A stretch of DNA of 64,000 nucleotides. Origin: Herbidospora solisilvae. GTDB lineage: Bacteria; Actinomycetota; Actinomycetes; Streptosporangiales; Streptosporangiaceae. Below, piece by piece: positions 54,582-62,620 of this stretch. The notes below the pieces were generated by a model, which worked only from the letters and a program-made list of their open reading frames with translations, was not told the DNA's origin and did not search any database. Each line of letters begins with the position of its first letter. Within the stretch, counting starts at the first letter, position 1. Location of the stretch: NCBI RefSeq assembly GCF_009901565.1, contig NZ_WXEW01000015.1, positions 1 through 64,000 of the forward strand. Direction: 5' to 3'. Both the position numbers and the translations under genes were made by a program.

Positions 54582-54597
54582 CCGAACATGTGTTCGG
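54582..54597. promoter_or_regulatory. LexA (SOS) box upstream of ruvC
   Basis: CCGAACATGTGTTCGG is a palindrome with perfect 6-bp arms around a 4-nt centre, matching the Gram-positive/actinobacterial SOS box CGAAC-N4-GTTCG. It lies 19-34 bp before the ruvC start and just after a TAAGAT -10 candidate on the minus strand, so LexA would cover the start of transcription. Confidence 0.85.
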
Positions 54598-54607
54598 CGA
54601 TCTTACA

Positions 54608-55756
54608 CTAGAAGTAATCGAGCAGGTACGGCTTCGCCGCGAACACCGCGTCCAACGTGTCGTCGAACACCGTGGAGCCGGTCAGCCCGCCCGACAGGCG
54701 CAGAGTGGCGGCGGGCACGCCGGCGTACAGGGCCGAGAGGGCGTTGATCGTGAGGGCCGGGCCGGTGCCCGTGCCCTTCGACAGGGCGCCCGCGCCGTCG
54801 GCGACCTCCAGGAGCCAGGTGCCGTCGTTGGCGGGGCGGGCCGGGTCGGTGAGCTCGAAGGGGACCGAGGCGGTCACCGCCGGGGAGTAGCCGCGCCGGG
54901 CGATCGCGTCGGCGGGGTCGACGAGGCGGAACATCCAGCGGGTGGACGACACGACGTCCTTGGAGCGTTCGCGCAGCAGCCACAGGACCGGGTCGTCGGG
55001 GGCGACGGTGGCGGTCACCCGCTTGGCGACCGACGAGGAGGTGCCCACGAGGGCCCACAGGGCCCGTGTGGTGGCCTCGGAGGCGGCGACGAGGCTGTCG
55101 ACCTCGATGTCGCCGCCCGACCAGCGGTAGATCACGTAGCCGTCGTCGGCGAGGTAGCAGAAGTCGTCGTCGTCCTCCAGCCAGACCCGCCAGGTCTCCG
55201 GGCTGTAGGAGAGGGGGCCGGAGGCGCGGGTGGCGGCGTGGACGCGGCCGATCAGCGCCACCAGCTCGTCGGTGTCGGCCGGGCCCATGCGGCGCAGCGC
55301 GACCGGCCCGCCGGGGGCGATGGTCCGCAGCGCCTCGGTGGGCAGGGTTGCGATCAGGCGGCTGCCGGCGTGCTCGAAGCCCGCGCTCCGGTAGACGGGG
55401 GTGGTCGCCGGGTAGAGCGCCGAGACCGCCGAGCCGAGGTCGGAGCAGCGGTCGAGCACGGCGGTCATCAGCAGGCGGCCGACGCCCCTCCCCCGGTCCT
55501 CGGGCGCGACGGTGACGCCGGCCACGCCGCCCATGGGCTGCGGGCGGCCGTGCCACCACTGCGTGAAGGGGTTGAGCCGGGCCGTGGCGACCAGGCGGGC
55601 GCCGTCGAAGACGCCCAGGCAGCGGCCCTGGGCCAGCAGCGGCGTGACCATGCGGCGCCAGACCGCGGCGTCGGACGCCGAGAGTGGCCCGAAGGCCCGC
55701 TTGCGGTTGTCGAGCACCGCGTCGAGATCGTCTTCGCCGAGATCACGGATGTCCAC
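54608..55756 (-). CDS. Eis-family GNAT N-acetyltransferase
   Basis: A 382-residue acetyltransferase of the Eis type: two GNAT domains and a C-terminal SCP2-like domain. The acetyl-CoA loop is VTVAPEDRGRGVGRLLM (residues ~80-97). LYPATTPVYRSAGF holds the expected general-acid Tyr. The protein ends ...LLDYF, keeping the terminal Phe carboxylate that acts as base in Eis. Relatives acetylate aminoglycosides or other amines; the substrate here is unknown. GTG at 55756 has no strong ribosome-binding site. It separates yebC and ruvC. Confidence 0.9.
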   Translation of the reverse strand: MDIRDLGEDDLDAVLDNRKRAFGPLSASDAAVWRRMVTPLLAQGRCLGVFDGARLVATARLNPFTQWWHGRPQPMGGVAGVTVAPEDRGRGVGRLLMTAVLDRCSDLGSAVSALYPATTPVYRSAGFEHAGSRLIATLPTEALRTIAPGGPVALRRMGPADTDELVALIGRVHAATRASGPLSYSPETWRVWLEDDDDFCYLADDGYVIYRWSGGDIEVDSLVAASEATTRALWALVGTSSSVAKRVTATVAPDDPVLWLLRERSKDVVSSTRWMFRLVDPADAIARRGYSPAVTASVPFELTDPARPANDGTWLLEVADGAGALSKGTGTGPALTINALSALYAGVPAATLRLSGGLTGSTVFDDTLDAVFAAKPYLLDYF

Positions 55757-55805
55757 GGGACGACAACCTACGCAGGCCTTACAGAACCGCGCAAACCCGC
55801 CGGTT

Positions 55806-56585
55806 TCAGGCGTCGAGCTTGGCCAGGATCTCGTCGGAGACGTCGGCGTTGGCGTAGACGTTCTGCACGTCGTCGCTGTCTTCGAGCGCGTCGATCAGCT
55901 TGAAGACCTTGCGGGCGGTGTCTTCGTCGACCGGGACGTTGATCGTCGGCAGGAAGCTGCTGTCGGCCGAGTCGTAGTCGATGCCGGCGTCCTGGAGGGC
56001 CTTGCGGACCGGCACGAGGTCGCTGGCCTCGGTCACGATCTCGAACGACTCGCCCAGATCGTTGACCTCTTCGGCGCCCGCCTCGAGGACGACCTCGAGG
56101 ACCTGGTCTTCGGTGAGCTCGACGCGGCCGGCCTTGGTCTCCGACACCAGCTTGGGCACCAGGATGACGCCCTTGCGGTTGAACATGTAGGACACCGAGT
56201 TGGGGTCGGCCAGCGAGCCGCCGTTGCGGGTCAGCGCGACCCGGACCTCGGAGGCCGCGCGGTTGCGGTTGTCGGTGAGGCACTCGATGAGCATGGCGAC
56301 GCCGCTCGGGCCGTAGCCCTCGTACATGATCGTCTGCCAGTCGGCGCCGCCGGCCTCCAGACCGCCGCCGCGCTTGCGGGCGCGCTCGATGTTGTCGACC
56401 GGGACCGAGCTCTTGCGGGCCTTGGTGATGGCGTCGTAGAGGGTCGGGTTGCCATCAGGGTCGGGGCCACCGGTCCTGGCCGCCACTTCGATGTTCTTGA
56501 TGAGCTTGGCGAACAGCTTCCCGCGCTTGGCGTCGAGCGCGGCCTTCTTGTGCTTCGTCGTCGCCCATTTGGAGTGGCCGGACAT
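55806..56585 (-). CDS. YebC/TACO1-family protein
   Basis: A 259-residue member of the YebC family, described both as transcriptional regulators and as translation factors. It begins [23 protein letters not shown] and has the conserved [23 protein letters not shown] block. The DNA-binding versus ribosome role is not decidable from sequence. ATG at 56585 is 3 nt after pdxT, with GGGAG inside the end of pdxT. Confidence 0.93.
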   Translation of the reverse strand: MSGHSKWATTKHKKAALDAKRGKLFAKLIKNIEVAARTGGPDPDGNPTLYDAITKARKSSVPVDNIERARKRGGGLEAGGADWQTIMYEGYGPSGVAMLIECLTDNRNRAASEVRVALTRNGGSLADPNSVSYMFNRKGVILVPKLVSETKAGRVELTEDQVLEVVLEAGAEEVNDLGESFEIVTEASDLVPVRKALQDAGIDYDSADSSFLPTINVPVDEDTARKVFKLIDALEDSDDVQNVYANADVSDEILAKLDA

Positions 56586-56588
56586 CGG

Positions 56589-57170
56589 CTAGAGCTCCCT
56601 TACCATCTCAACGAAATACGAGTGGACCCGCGCGTCGCCGGTCAGTTCCGGATGGAACGACGTGGCGAGCAACGGGCCTTGGCGGACCGCGACGATCCTA
56701 TCCCCGGCGCGGGCCAGCACTTCGACATCGTTTCCGACGGACTCGACCCAGGGCGCCCGGATGAAGATCGCCCGGAAGCCCTGAATCCCCGGGAGGTCCA
56801 GATCGTACTCGAAGGAGTCGACCTGGCGCCCGAAGGCGTTGCGGCGCACGACCATGTCGAGGCCGCCCAGGGTCTGCTGGCCCTCGATGCCGCCCTCGAT
56901 GCGGTCGGCCAGCATGATCATTCCGGCGCAGGAGCCGTAGGCGGGCATGCCCGCCTTCACCCGCTGCTGGATGGGGTCGAACATCTCGAAGGCGACCGCG
57001 AGCTTCCACATCGTGGTCGACTCGCCGCCCGGGATGACCAGGGCGTCGACCTGGTCGAGCTCCTCGGGACGGCGGACCGCCACCGCCACGGCGCCCGACT
57101 CCACCAGGGAACGGGCGTGCTCGCGGACGTCGCCTTGGAGCGCGAGCACGCCGACCGTGGGAGTGCTCAC
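56589..57170 (-). CDS. pdxT: pyridoxal 5'-phosphate synthase glutaminase subunit
   Basis: PdxT (193 residues) releases ammonia from glutamine for PdxS. It shows [23 protein letters not shown], the nucleophile Cys in GSCAGMIML (usually GTCAG), and the His/Glu of [13 protein letters not shown] at 57170 overlaps the pdxS stop as GTGA. Confidence 0.95.
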   Translation of the reverse strand: MSTPTVGVLALQGDVREHARSLVESGAVAVAVRRPEELDQVDALVIPGGESTTMWKLAVAFEMFDPIQQRVKAGMPAYGSCAGMIMLADRIEGGIEGQQTLGGLDMVVRRNAFGRQVDSFEYDLDLPGIQGFRAIFIRAPWVESVGNDVEVLARAGDRIVAVRQGPLLATSFHPELTGDARVHSYFVEMVREL

Positions 57171-58069
57171 CAGCCGCGCTCGGCCAGGCGGTGGGGCACC
57201 GGGATGTCGTCGACGTTGATGCCGACCATGGCCTCGCCGAGGCCGCGCGAGACCTTGGCGATCACGTCGGGGTCGTCGAAGAAGGTGGTGGCCTTGACGA
57301 TCGCGGCGGCCCGCTGGGCGGGGTTGCCCGACTTGAAGATGCCGGAGCCGACGAACACGCCCTCGGCGCCGAGCTGCATCATCATGGCGGCGTCGGCCGG
57401 GGTGGCGATGCCGCCCGCGGTGAACAGCACGACCGGCAGCTTGCCCTCGCGGGCGACCTCGGCGACCAGCTCGTAGGGGGCCTGCAGCTCCTTGGCCGCG
57501 ACGTAGAGCTCGTCTTCGGGCAGCGAGGAGAGGCGCTTGAGCTCGGCGCGGATGGTGCGCATGTGGGTGACGGCGTTGGAGACGTCGCCGGTGCCGGCCT
57601 CGCCCTTGGAGCGGATCATGGCCGCGCCCTCGGTGATGCGGCGCAGGGCCTCGCCCAGGTTGGTGGCGCCGCACACGAACGGCACGGTGAAGCGCCACTT
57701 GTCGATGTGGTTGGCGTAGTCGGCCGGGGTGAGCACCTCGGACTCGTCGACGTAGTCGACGCCGAGCGACTGCAGGACCTGGGCCTCGGCGAAGTGGCCG
57801 ATGCGGGCCTTGGCCATGACCGGGATCGAGACGGCGGAGATGATGCCGTCGATCATGTCGGGGTCGCTCATGCGGGACACGCCGCCCTGCGCGCGGATGT
57901 CGGCGGGCACCCGCTCCAGCGCCATGACGGCGACCGCGCCGGCGTCTTCGGCGATCTTGGCCTGGTCGGGCGTGACGACGTCCATGATCACGCCGCCCTT
58001 GAGCATCTCGGCCATGCCGCGCTTCACACGCGCGGTGCCGACGGACGGGGTCGTTTCGGGGCTGGACAC
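57167..58069 (-). CDS. pdxS: pyridoxal 5'-phosphate synthase lyase subunit
   Basis: PdxS (300 residues) builds PLP from ribose 5-phosphate, glyceraldehyde 3-phosphate and ammonia. Active-site lysines lie in [28 protein letters not shown] and [12 protein letters not shown]. The barrel end has [37 protein letters not shown] at 58069 follows AGGTAGC. It is probably transcribed from the promoter region at ~58100. Confidence 0.97.
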   Translation of the reverse strand: MSSPETTPSVGTARVKRGMAEMLKGGVIMDVVTPDQAKIAEDAGAVAVMALERVPADIRAQGGVSRMSDPDMIDGIISAVSIPVMAKARIGHFAEAQVLQSLGVDYVDESEVLTPADYANHIDKWRFTVPFVCGATNLGEALRRITEGAAMIRSKGEAGTGDVSNAVTHMRTIRAELKRLSSLPEDELYVAAKELQAPYELVAEVAREGKLPVVLFTAGGIATPADAAMMMQLGAEGVFVGSGIFKSGNPAQRAAAIVKATTFFDDPDVIAKVSRGLGEAMVGINVDDIPVPHRLAERGW

Positions 58070-58099
58070 GGCGCTACCTCACTCGAGGGGACTGGTGAA

Positions 58100-58131
58100 T
58101 TGGTTCTATATTAGGCGCCCGAGCGAACCAA
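58100..58131. promoter_or_regulatory. inverted repeat at the pdxS promoter
   Basis: TTGGTTC (58100-58106) and GAACCAA (58125-58131) are perfect 7-bp arms 18 nt apart, flanking the sequence GCCTAATATAGAACC, which contains the likely -10. It looks like an operator, perhaps for a PdxR-type (MocR) regulator, but no such gene is in the window. Confidence 0.5.
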
Positions 58132-58180
58132 AACGACAGTCCATTTCGTACCGAAAGACTGGCGGAACCGGACAGTCTGT

Positions 58181-59191
58181 CTACGGCGCGACCGGGACTC
58201 TGGACGCCAGCACCACCCAGACCTGGCCGCGCGCGAAGGGCATCGGGGTGCCGTCGGCCAGCGTGAACGTGGTCCCGTCCTCCTCCGTCGGGCGCTGCCA
58301 GCGGACCTTGTAGGCCTGGCCGTCGCGCAGCACGACGCCGGTGCCCTTGCCGGTCGAGTGGACCAATGGCGTGTAGCTGCCGGTGAAGTCGTGGAACTGC
58401 GAGCGCTCGGTCTTGGTGTACTGCACGACCACGGTCGCGGGGGCGATCTGGCCGCCCTCGGCGGCCATGTCCTTCTCGCCGTCCTGGACGACGGCCCACT
58501 TCTTCGCGCCGGCGTTCCACTGGAAGGTGAAGGTCGCGGCCGGATACTTCACCGTGTAGCGCCGCGTCGGCTTGCCCCCCTCCGGGGCCTCGTCGGAGAA
58601 GGTGAAGCCGATGTCCTTCGCCCTGCTGGCCTTGGCGCCCTTGAGGAGCTGGGCGGGGCGGCCGACCAGGTTGTAGGGGGCGACCCGGCCCGGGTAGCGG
58701 AAGTAGGCGCCGGGGGCCGAGCTGTCGGAGACGTCGACCAGCGAGGCCTGCTGGACGAACGGGATCATCTTGGTCTGCACGCCCGAGTAGGCCAGGGCGG
58801 GCTTGCCGAACATCGGCAGGATGTGCAGGTCGGAGATGCGGGCCGAGCGGACCGGGCCGACCTCCTTGGGCAGCCTGGAGGAGAAGATCGCCATCAACCG
58901 GGTCAGGCCGCCCTCGACCTGCTCCACGTAGACGATGTCGGCGGACTTCACGCCGATCTGCGGCTTGCCCGAGTGGGTGTTCTCGATCTTGACGGCGAGC
59001 ACCGGCTTGCGGGCGGCGACCGGCATGCCGGTGAAGGGGTGCTCCGGGGGCTTGGTCGGCGAGGCCGACGCGGTGACATCGGCGGCCTGCGGCGTCGTGC
59101 CGGGGTTGCCGCTCTCGCCCCCCGACGAGCACGCGGTGGTCAGCAGTGTCGCCGCCGCGAGCATGAGAACGCCCATCCGATGTGCCCGCAC
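58181..59191 (-). CDS. DUF3048 lipoprotein
   Basis: A 336-residue exported lipoprotein. The signal peptide ends in LLTTAC (lipobox), followed by a Ser/Gly/Pro-rich linker and a DUF3048 domain (PVLAVKIENTHSGKPQIGVKSADIVYVE, GPVRSARISDLHILP, DGQAYKVRWQRP). Function is unknown, though envelope association is clear. GTG at 59191 is preferred because GGGAGG is eight nt upstream; TTG at 59197 is too close. Confidence 0.9.
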   Translation of the reverse strand: MRAHRMGVLMLAAATLLTTACSSGGESGNPGTTPQAADVTASASPTKPPEHPFTGMPVAARKPVLAVKIENTHSGKPQIGVKSADIVYVEQVEGGLTRLMAIFSSRLPKEVGPVRSARISDLHILPMFGKPALAYSGVQTKMIPFVQQASLVDVSDSSAPGAYFRYPGRVAPYNLVGRPAQLLKGAKASRAKDIGFTFSDEAPEGGKPTRRYTVKYPAATFTFQWNAGAKKWAVVQDGEKDMAAEGGQIAPATVVVQYTKTERSQFHDFTGSYTPLVHSTGKGTGVVLRDGQAYKVRWQRPTEEDGTTFTLADGTPMPFARGQVWVVLASRVPVAP

Positions 59192-59219
59192 GGACAACTC
59201 CTCCCGAGTCCCGAAAAAT

Positions 59220-59244
59220 CGGCGCTAGCTTACCGGCGCTAGCT
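59220..59244. repeat. 11-bp tandem direct repeat upstream of DUF3048 gene
   Basis: CGGCGCTAGCT occurs at 59220-59230 and again at 59234-59244 with a three-base spacer. The second copy is flanked by TTACC/GGTAA arms. It stands 29-53 bp before the DUF3048 start and may be a regulator site. Confidence 0.55.
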
Positions 59245-59273
59245 GGTAATTCGGTCAGAGTCCGTCAAGTCGG

Positions 59274-59801
59274 TCAGGCGCCCGCCATGGCCTTCGGAGG
59301 GTCGTCGTCGATGTCGAAGAACTCGGGGTAGGGCGTGTGCCCGGCCAGCCTCAGCACCCGGGCCAGGAAGCGGCGCTGGGCGACCCGGGTGACGTCGACG
59401 GCGTTGTTGTAGAACCGGCGCGAGTAGACCACCTTGGCCACCGCGGCGTCGAGCTCGGCCAGCAGCTCGGGGGCCTGCACCTTCTCGGCGAAGGTCTCCT
59501 GGTCGACGACCGCCCGGAGGGTGCGCGACAGGTCGCTCTCGGCGTGCTCGCGCTCGTCGGGACCGGCCGTACGCGCCTCGTGCGCCGCCGCCGCCAGCAC
59601 CAGCGACGTGGCGGGGTCGAGCAGCCGCGAGCCCGCCAGCTCCAGGCTGACCGCGGCCCGCCGCAGGAGCGCGGCGTCGAGGGCGGCGTGGGCGGTCTCC
59701 AGGCGGATGTGCAGGCGGTCGAGCCGCCCGGCCCGCCACGAGATGTAGACGGCCGTCAGCACGATCACCACGCCGACGACCAGGATGACCGTGGTGTTCA
59801 C
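59274..59801 (-). CDS. LemA-like single-pass membrane protein in PIM cluster
   Basis: A 175-residue protein with one N-terminal membrane helix (TTVILVVGVVIVLTAVYISWRAG) and a helical LemA-like body (LDRLHIRLETAHAALDAALLRR; VVYSRRFYNNAVDVTRVAQRRF). It ends FDIDDDPPKAM. Homologues stand next to pimA in other actinomycetes; in mycobacteria the like-placed gene carries an added NUDIX part, absent here. GTG at 59801 overlaps the pimA stop by one base. Function is unknown. Confidence 0.85.
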   Translation of the reverse strand: MNTTVILVVGVVIVLTAVYISWRAGRLDRLHIRLETAHAALDAALLRRAAVSLELAGSRLLDPATSLVLAAAAHEARTAGPDEREHAESDLSRTLRAVVDQETFAEKVQAPELLAELDAAVAKVVYSRRFYNNAVDVTRVAQRRFLARVLRLAGHTPYPEFFDIDDDPPKAMAGA

Positions 59802-60925
59802 TACTCGTCCTCCACGCCGACGGGGACGCCGGTGACGGTCTCGTAGACCCGCAGGACGTCGCGGGCGACGGTCGACCAGTCGTACTTGCGGACGGCGAGG
59901 CGGGCCTCGTCGGAGTATTTGGCCCGGCGTTGCGGATCGTCGAGCAGCCGGGCCGCCTCGCGGGCCAGCGCGGCGGCGTCGCCGGTGGCGAACAGGGCCC
60001 CGGCCTGGCCGTCGCCGAGCACCCTGCGGAAGGCGGGGATGTCGCTGGCCAGGATGGTCGCACCCGCCGACATGGCCTCGGTCAGCACGATGCCGAAGCT
60101 CTCGCCGCCCAGGTTGGGGGCGACGAAGACGTCGACGGAGTGCAGCGCGCGGATCTTGTCGGCCTCGCTGACCATGCCGAGCAGGCCGACCCGGTCGTGG
60201 AGGTTCTTGGGCAGCTTGGCGTAGACGTCGTCGGCGTCGCCGGGCCCCGCGACCAGCAGGCGCACGCCGGGCCGCTCGGGGGCCAGCCGGGCGAACGCCT
60301 CCAGCAGCACGGCCAGGCCCTTGCGGGGTTCGTCCATCCGCCCGAGGAAGCCCAGCACGGTGCCGTCGGGGCCCCAGCCCGGAAGGGGCTCGGCCTCGGC
60401 GTAGCGGTCGACCGTGACCCCGTTGGGGATCAGCACGGCGTCGCCGCCCATGTGCTCGACCAGGGTCTTGCGGGCCGCGTCGGAGACGGCGATCCGGCCG
60501 GTGATCTTCTCCAGCGCGGTGTGGAGCACGGGCGCGGTCACCGAGACGGCCCGCGAGCGCTCGTAGGAGGCGTGGAAGGTCGCCACGATCGGGCCCCGCG
60601 CCACCCAGCAGGCCAGCAGCCCGACCGACGGCACGGCCGGCTCGTGGACGTGGAGCACGTCGAAGCGGCCCTCGCGGATCCACTTGCGGACCCGGTTGGC
60701 CGACAGGAACCCGAAGGTCAGCCGGGCCACCGACCCGTTGTAGGGCACCGGCACGGCCCGGCCGGCCGACACCACGTAGGCCGGCAGCGGCGCGTCGTCA
60801 CTGGCCGGCGCCATGACCGAGACCCGGTGCCCGTCGTCGATCAGCGCCTCGGCCAGATCGCGCACGTGGGCCTGCACCCCGCCCGGGACGTCCCACATGT
60901 AGGGGCAGACGATCCCGATCCTCAC
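59801..60925 (-). CDS. pimA: phosphatidylinositol alpha-mannosyltransferase
   Basis: A GT4 glycosyltransferase (374 residues) that adds the first mannose to phosphatidylinositol on the inner membrane face. It begins MRIGIVCPYMWDVPGGVQAHV and has VARGPIVATFHASYERSR, IPNGVTVDRY, VLGFLGRMDEPRKG and the donor-binding EX7E motif in GGESFGIVLTEAMSAG. GTG at 60925 overlaps the acyltransferase stop as GTGA. Confidence 0.94.
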   Translation of the reverse strand: MRIGIVCPYMWDVPGGVQAHVRDLAEALIDDGHRVSVMAPASDDAPLPAYVVSAGRAVPVPYNGSVARLTFGFLSANRVRKWIREGRFDVLHVHEPAVPSVGLLACWVARGPIVATFHASYERSRAVSVTAPVLHTALEKITGRIAVSDAARKTLVEHMGGDAVLIPNGVTVDRYAEAEPLPGWGPDGTVLGFLGRMDEPRKGLAVLLEAFARLAPERPGVRLLVAGPGDADDVYAKLPKNLHDRVGLLGMVSEADKIRALHSVDVFVAPNLGGESFGIVLTEAMSAGATILASDIPAFRRVLGDGQAGALFATGDAAALAREAARLLDDPQRRAKYSDEARLAVRKYDWSTVARDVLRVYETVTGVPVGVEDE

Positions 60926-61836
60926 GGCCGGGGCTCCCTCGGCTCCAGGTCTTCGAGCCACAACCGCTGCAGCATGTGCCAGTCGTCGGGGTGTTCCGCG
61001 ATGCCCTTCTCGAAGGCGTCGGCCATGCCCTGGGTGAGCTCGACGACCTTCTCCTGCCGGGTCCCCTCAGCCGGCACGGGCACTTCCGGATGAACGTCTA
61101 AACCCCACCCGTCGCCGTCGAACCAGATGGTCACGGGCACCAGCGCGGCCCCGGTCTGGAGCGCCAGCAGCGCCGGCCCGGCGGCCATGCGGGTGCGGCG
61201 GCCGAAGAAGTCGACCTCGATCCCGCTCTCGGTGAGGTCGCGGTCGGCCGGGAGGCAGGCCACCTTGCCCGCCCGCATGCGCTGGGCGAGGGTGCCGAAC
61301 GCCTGGGCGCTGCCGCCGCCCTGCTTGGTGAGCGGGAGCACCTCCATCCCGATGGCGGTGCGGAAGGCGACGAACCGCTCGAACAGCGACTCGGGCTTGA
61401 GCCGCTCCATGACGGTCGTGAACGGGTGGCCGGACTGCACGAGCCATACCCCGGCGGCGTCCCAGTTGCCCATGTGAGGCAGCGCGATCACGACGCCCCG
61501 GCCCTCGGCGATGGTCTCCATGAGGTAGTCGCCGCCGACGGCGCGGGTCTGAGCGTGGATCTTCTTCGGGTCCATGGCCGGGAGCCGGAAGATCTCCATC
61601 CAGTAGCGCATGTAGGAGCGCAGGCCCGCCCGGGAGAGCTCCCGGAGGGACTCCCCCTCGCGGCCGGTCACCTTGGCCAGGTTGGACTCCAGGCGCTGGA
61701 CCGACCTGCCCCGCCGCCGCCACATGACGTCGGCGATCAGCCGGAACACGAAGGCGGCCACCTTCTCCGGGACGAACCGGACGACGGCCCACCCCACCGT
61801 GTAGGCCGACGCCACGATCCGGTCAGCGAGCGTCAT
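60922..61836 (-). CDS. phosphatidylinositol mannoside acyltransferase
   Basis: A 304-residue lauroyl/myristoyl-acyltransferase-family protein, equivalent in place to mycobacterial PatA, which acylates a mannose of PIM. The HX4D motif is seen in IALPHMGNWDAAG, with VLPLTKQGGGSAQAFGTLAQRM and KVACLPADRDLTESGIEVDFFG downstream. ATG at 61836 lies inside the end of the pgsA-like gene (14-nt overlap). Confidence 0.92.
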   Translation of the reverse strand: MTLADRIVASAYTVGWAVVRFVPEKVAAFVFRLIADVMWRRRGRSVQRLESNLAKVTGREGESLRELSRAGLRSYMRYWMEIFRLPAMDPKKIHAQTRAVGGDYLMETIAEGRGVVIALPHMGNWDAAGVWLVQSGHPFTTVMERLKPESLFERFVAFRTAIGMEVLPLTKQGGGSAQAFGTLAQRMRAGKVACLPADRDLTESGIEVDFFGRRTRMAAGPALLALQTGAALVPVTIWFDGDGWGLDVHPEVPVPAEGTRQEKVVELTQGMADAFEKGIAEHPDDWHMLQRLWLEDLEPREPRP

Positions 61837-62449
61837 GCTCCACCGCCTGCTTGTAGACGACGTGCATGCGCTGCCCCACGGTGATCACGCTGGCGACGGC
61901 CAGCCCCCAAAGACCCACAGCCAGAACGTACGGCACGCCCAATCCGTCGAGGAAGGCCACCACGAGGACGACGAGCAGTCGTTCGCCGCGCTCGGCGATG
62001 CCGACGTTGGCGGTCATGCCCAGACCCTCGGCCCGCGCCTTGGCGTAGGAGACGACCGCGCCGCCGACCAGGCAGAGCAGGCCGCCCAGGGCCAGGACGT
62101 GCTGGCCGTCGAGGACCAGGTAGATGACCAGGCCGGAGAAGACGCCCGCGTCGGCGACCCGGTCGAGGGTCGAGTCGAGGAAGGCGCCCCAGGTGGAGCC
62201 CCTGGTCATCCGGGCCAGGATGCCGTCGAGCAGGTCGGCCAGCACGAAGAAGGTGATCACGAGGCTGCCGGCGACGAGCTGCCCGTGTGGGTAGAACCAC
62301 AGGGACGAGGCCACCGTGCCGAGTGTTCCGGCGGCGGTGATCATATTAGGGGTGACGCCATGGCGCGCGAGGAACCGGCCCAGCGGGCTCATGAGCCTGG
62401 TCATGGCGGGACGCAGAACGTTCAGCATGGCGGTCTGATCGTAGGGCAT
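61823..62449 (-). CDS. CDP-alcohol phosphatidyltransferase (phosphatidylinositol phosphate synthase type)
   Basis: A 208-residue membrane enzyme with several helices. The catalytic motif D-x2-D-G-x2-A-R-x8-G-x3-D-x3-D is complete in DLLDGILARMTRGS and GAFLDSTLD. From its place before the acyltransferase and pimA it most likely makes phosphatidylinositol phosphate from CDP-diacylglycerol, corresponding to mycobacterial pgsA1. ATG at 62449 has a GGGCGGG run upstream; ATG at 62428 is possible. It heads the PIM operon. Confidence 0.92.
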   Translation of the reverse strand: MPYDQTAMLNVLRPAMTRLMSPLGRFLARHGVTPNMITAAGTLGTVASSLWFYPHGQLVAGSLVITFFVLADLLDGILARMTRGSTWGAFLDSTLDRVADAGVFSGLVIYLVLDGQHVLALGGLLCLVGGAVVSYAKARAEGLGMTANVGIAERGERLLVVLVVAFLDGLGVPYVLAVGLWGLAVASVITVGQRMHVVYKQAVEHDAR

Positions 62450-62620
62450 GCGCCCGCCCCCACATTCCCCGTCGGGGTCTTGTGATCTGGGCCACAACGG
62501 TTAAGGGTGGGTTACACGCGCCTTTCCGATCGGGGTGCGGGGGCGCGTCACAGCAGGCGGCCGGGCGGCCGCCGGTCGTTTACGCGGCCTGCGGCCTCCC
62601 CTCCAATCCAGGAGGCGAAA
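62450..62620. promoter_or_regulatory. divergent promoter region between PIM operon and EF-G-like gene
   Basis: 171 bp between divergent starts. A GC palindrome GGCGGCC-GGGC-GGCCGCC (62556-62573 region) probably forms a hairpin in the leader of the plus-strand gene. No promoter hexamers are convincing in either direction. Confidence 0.35.
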
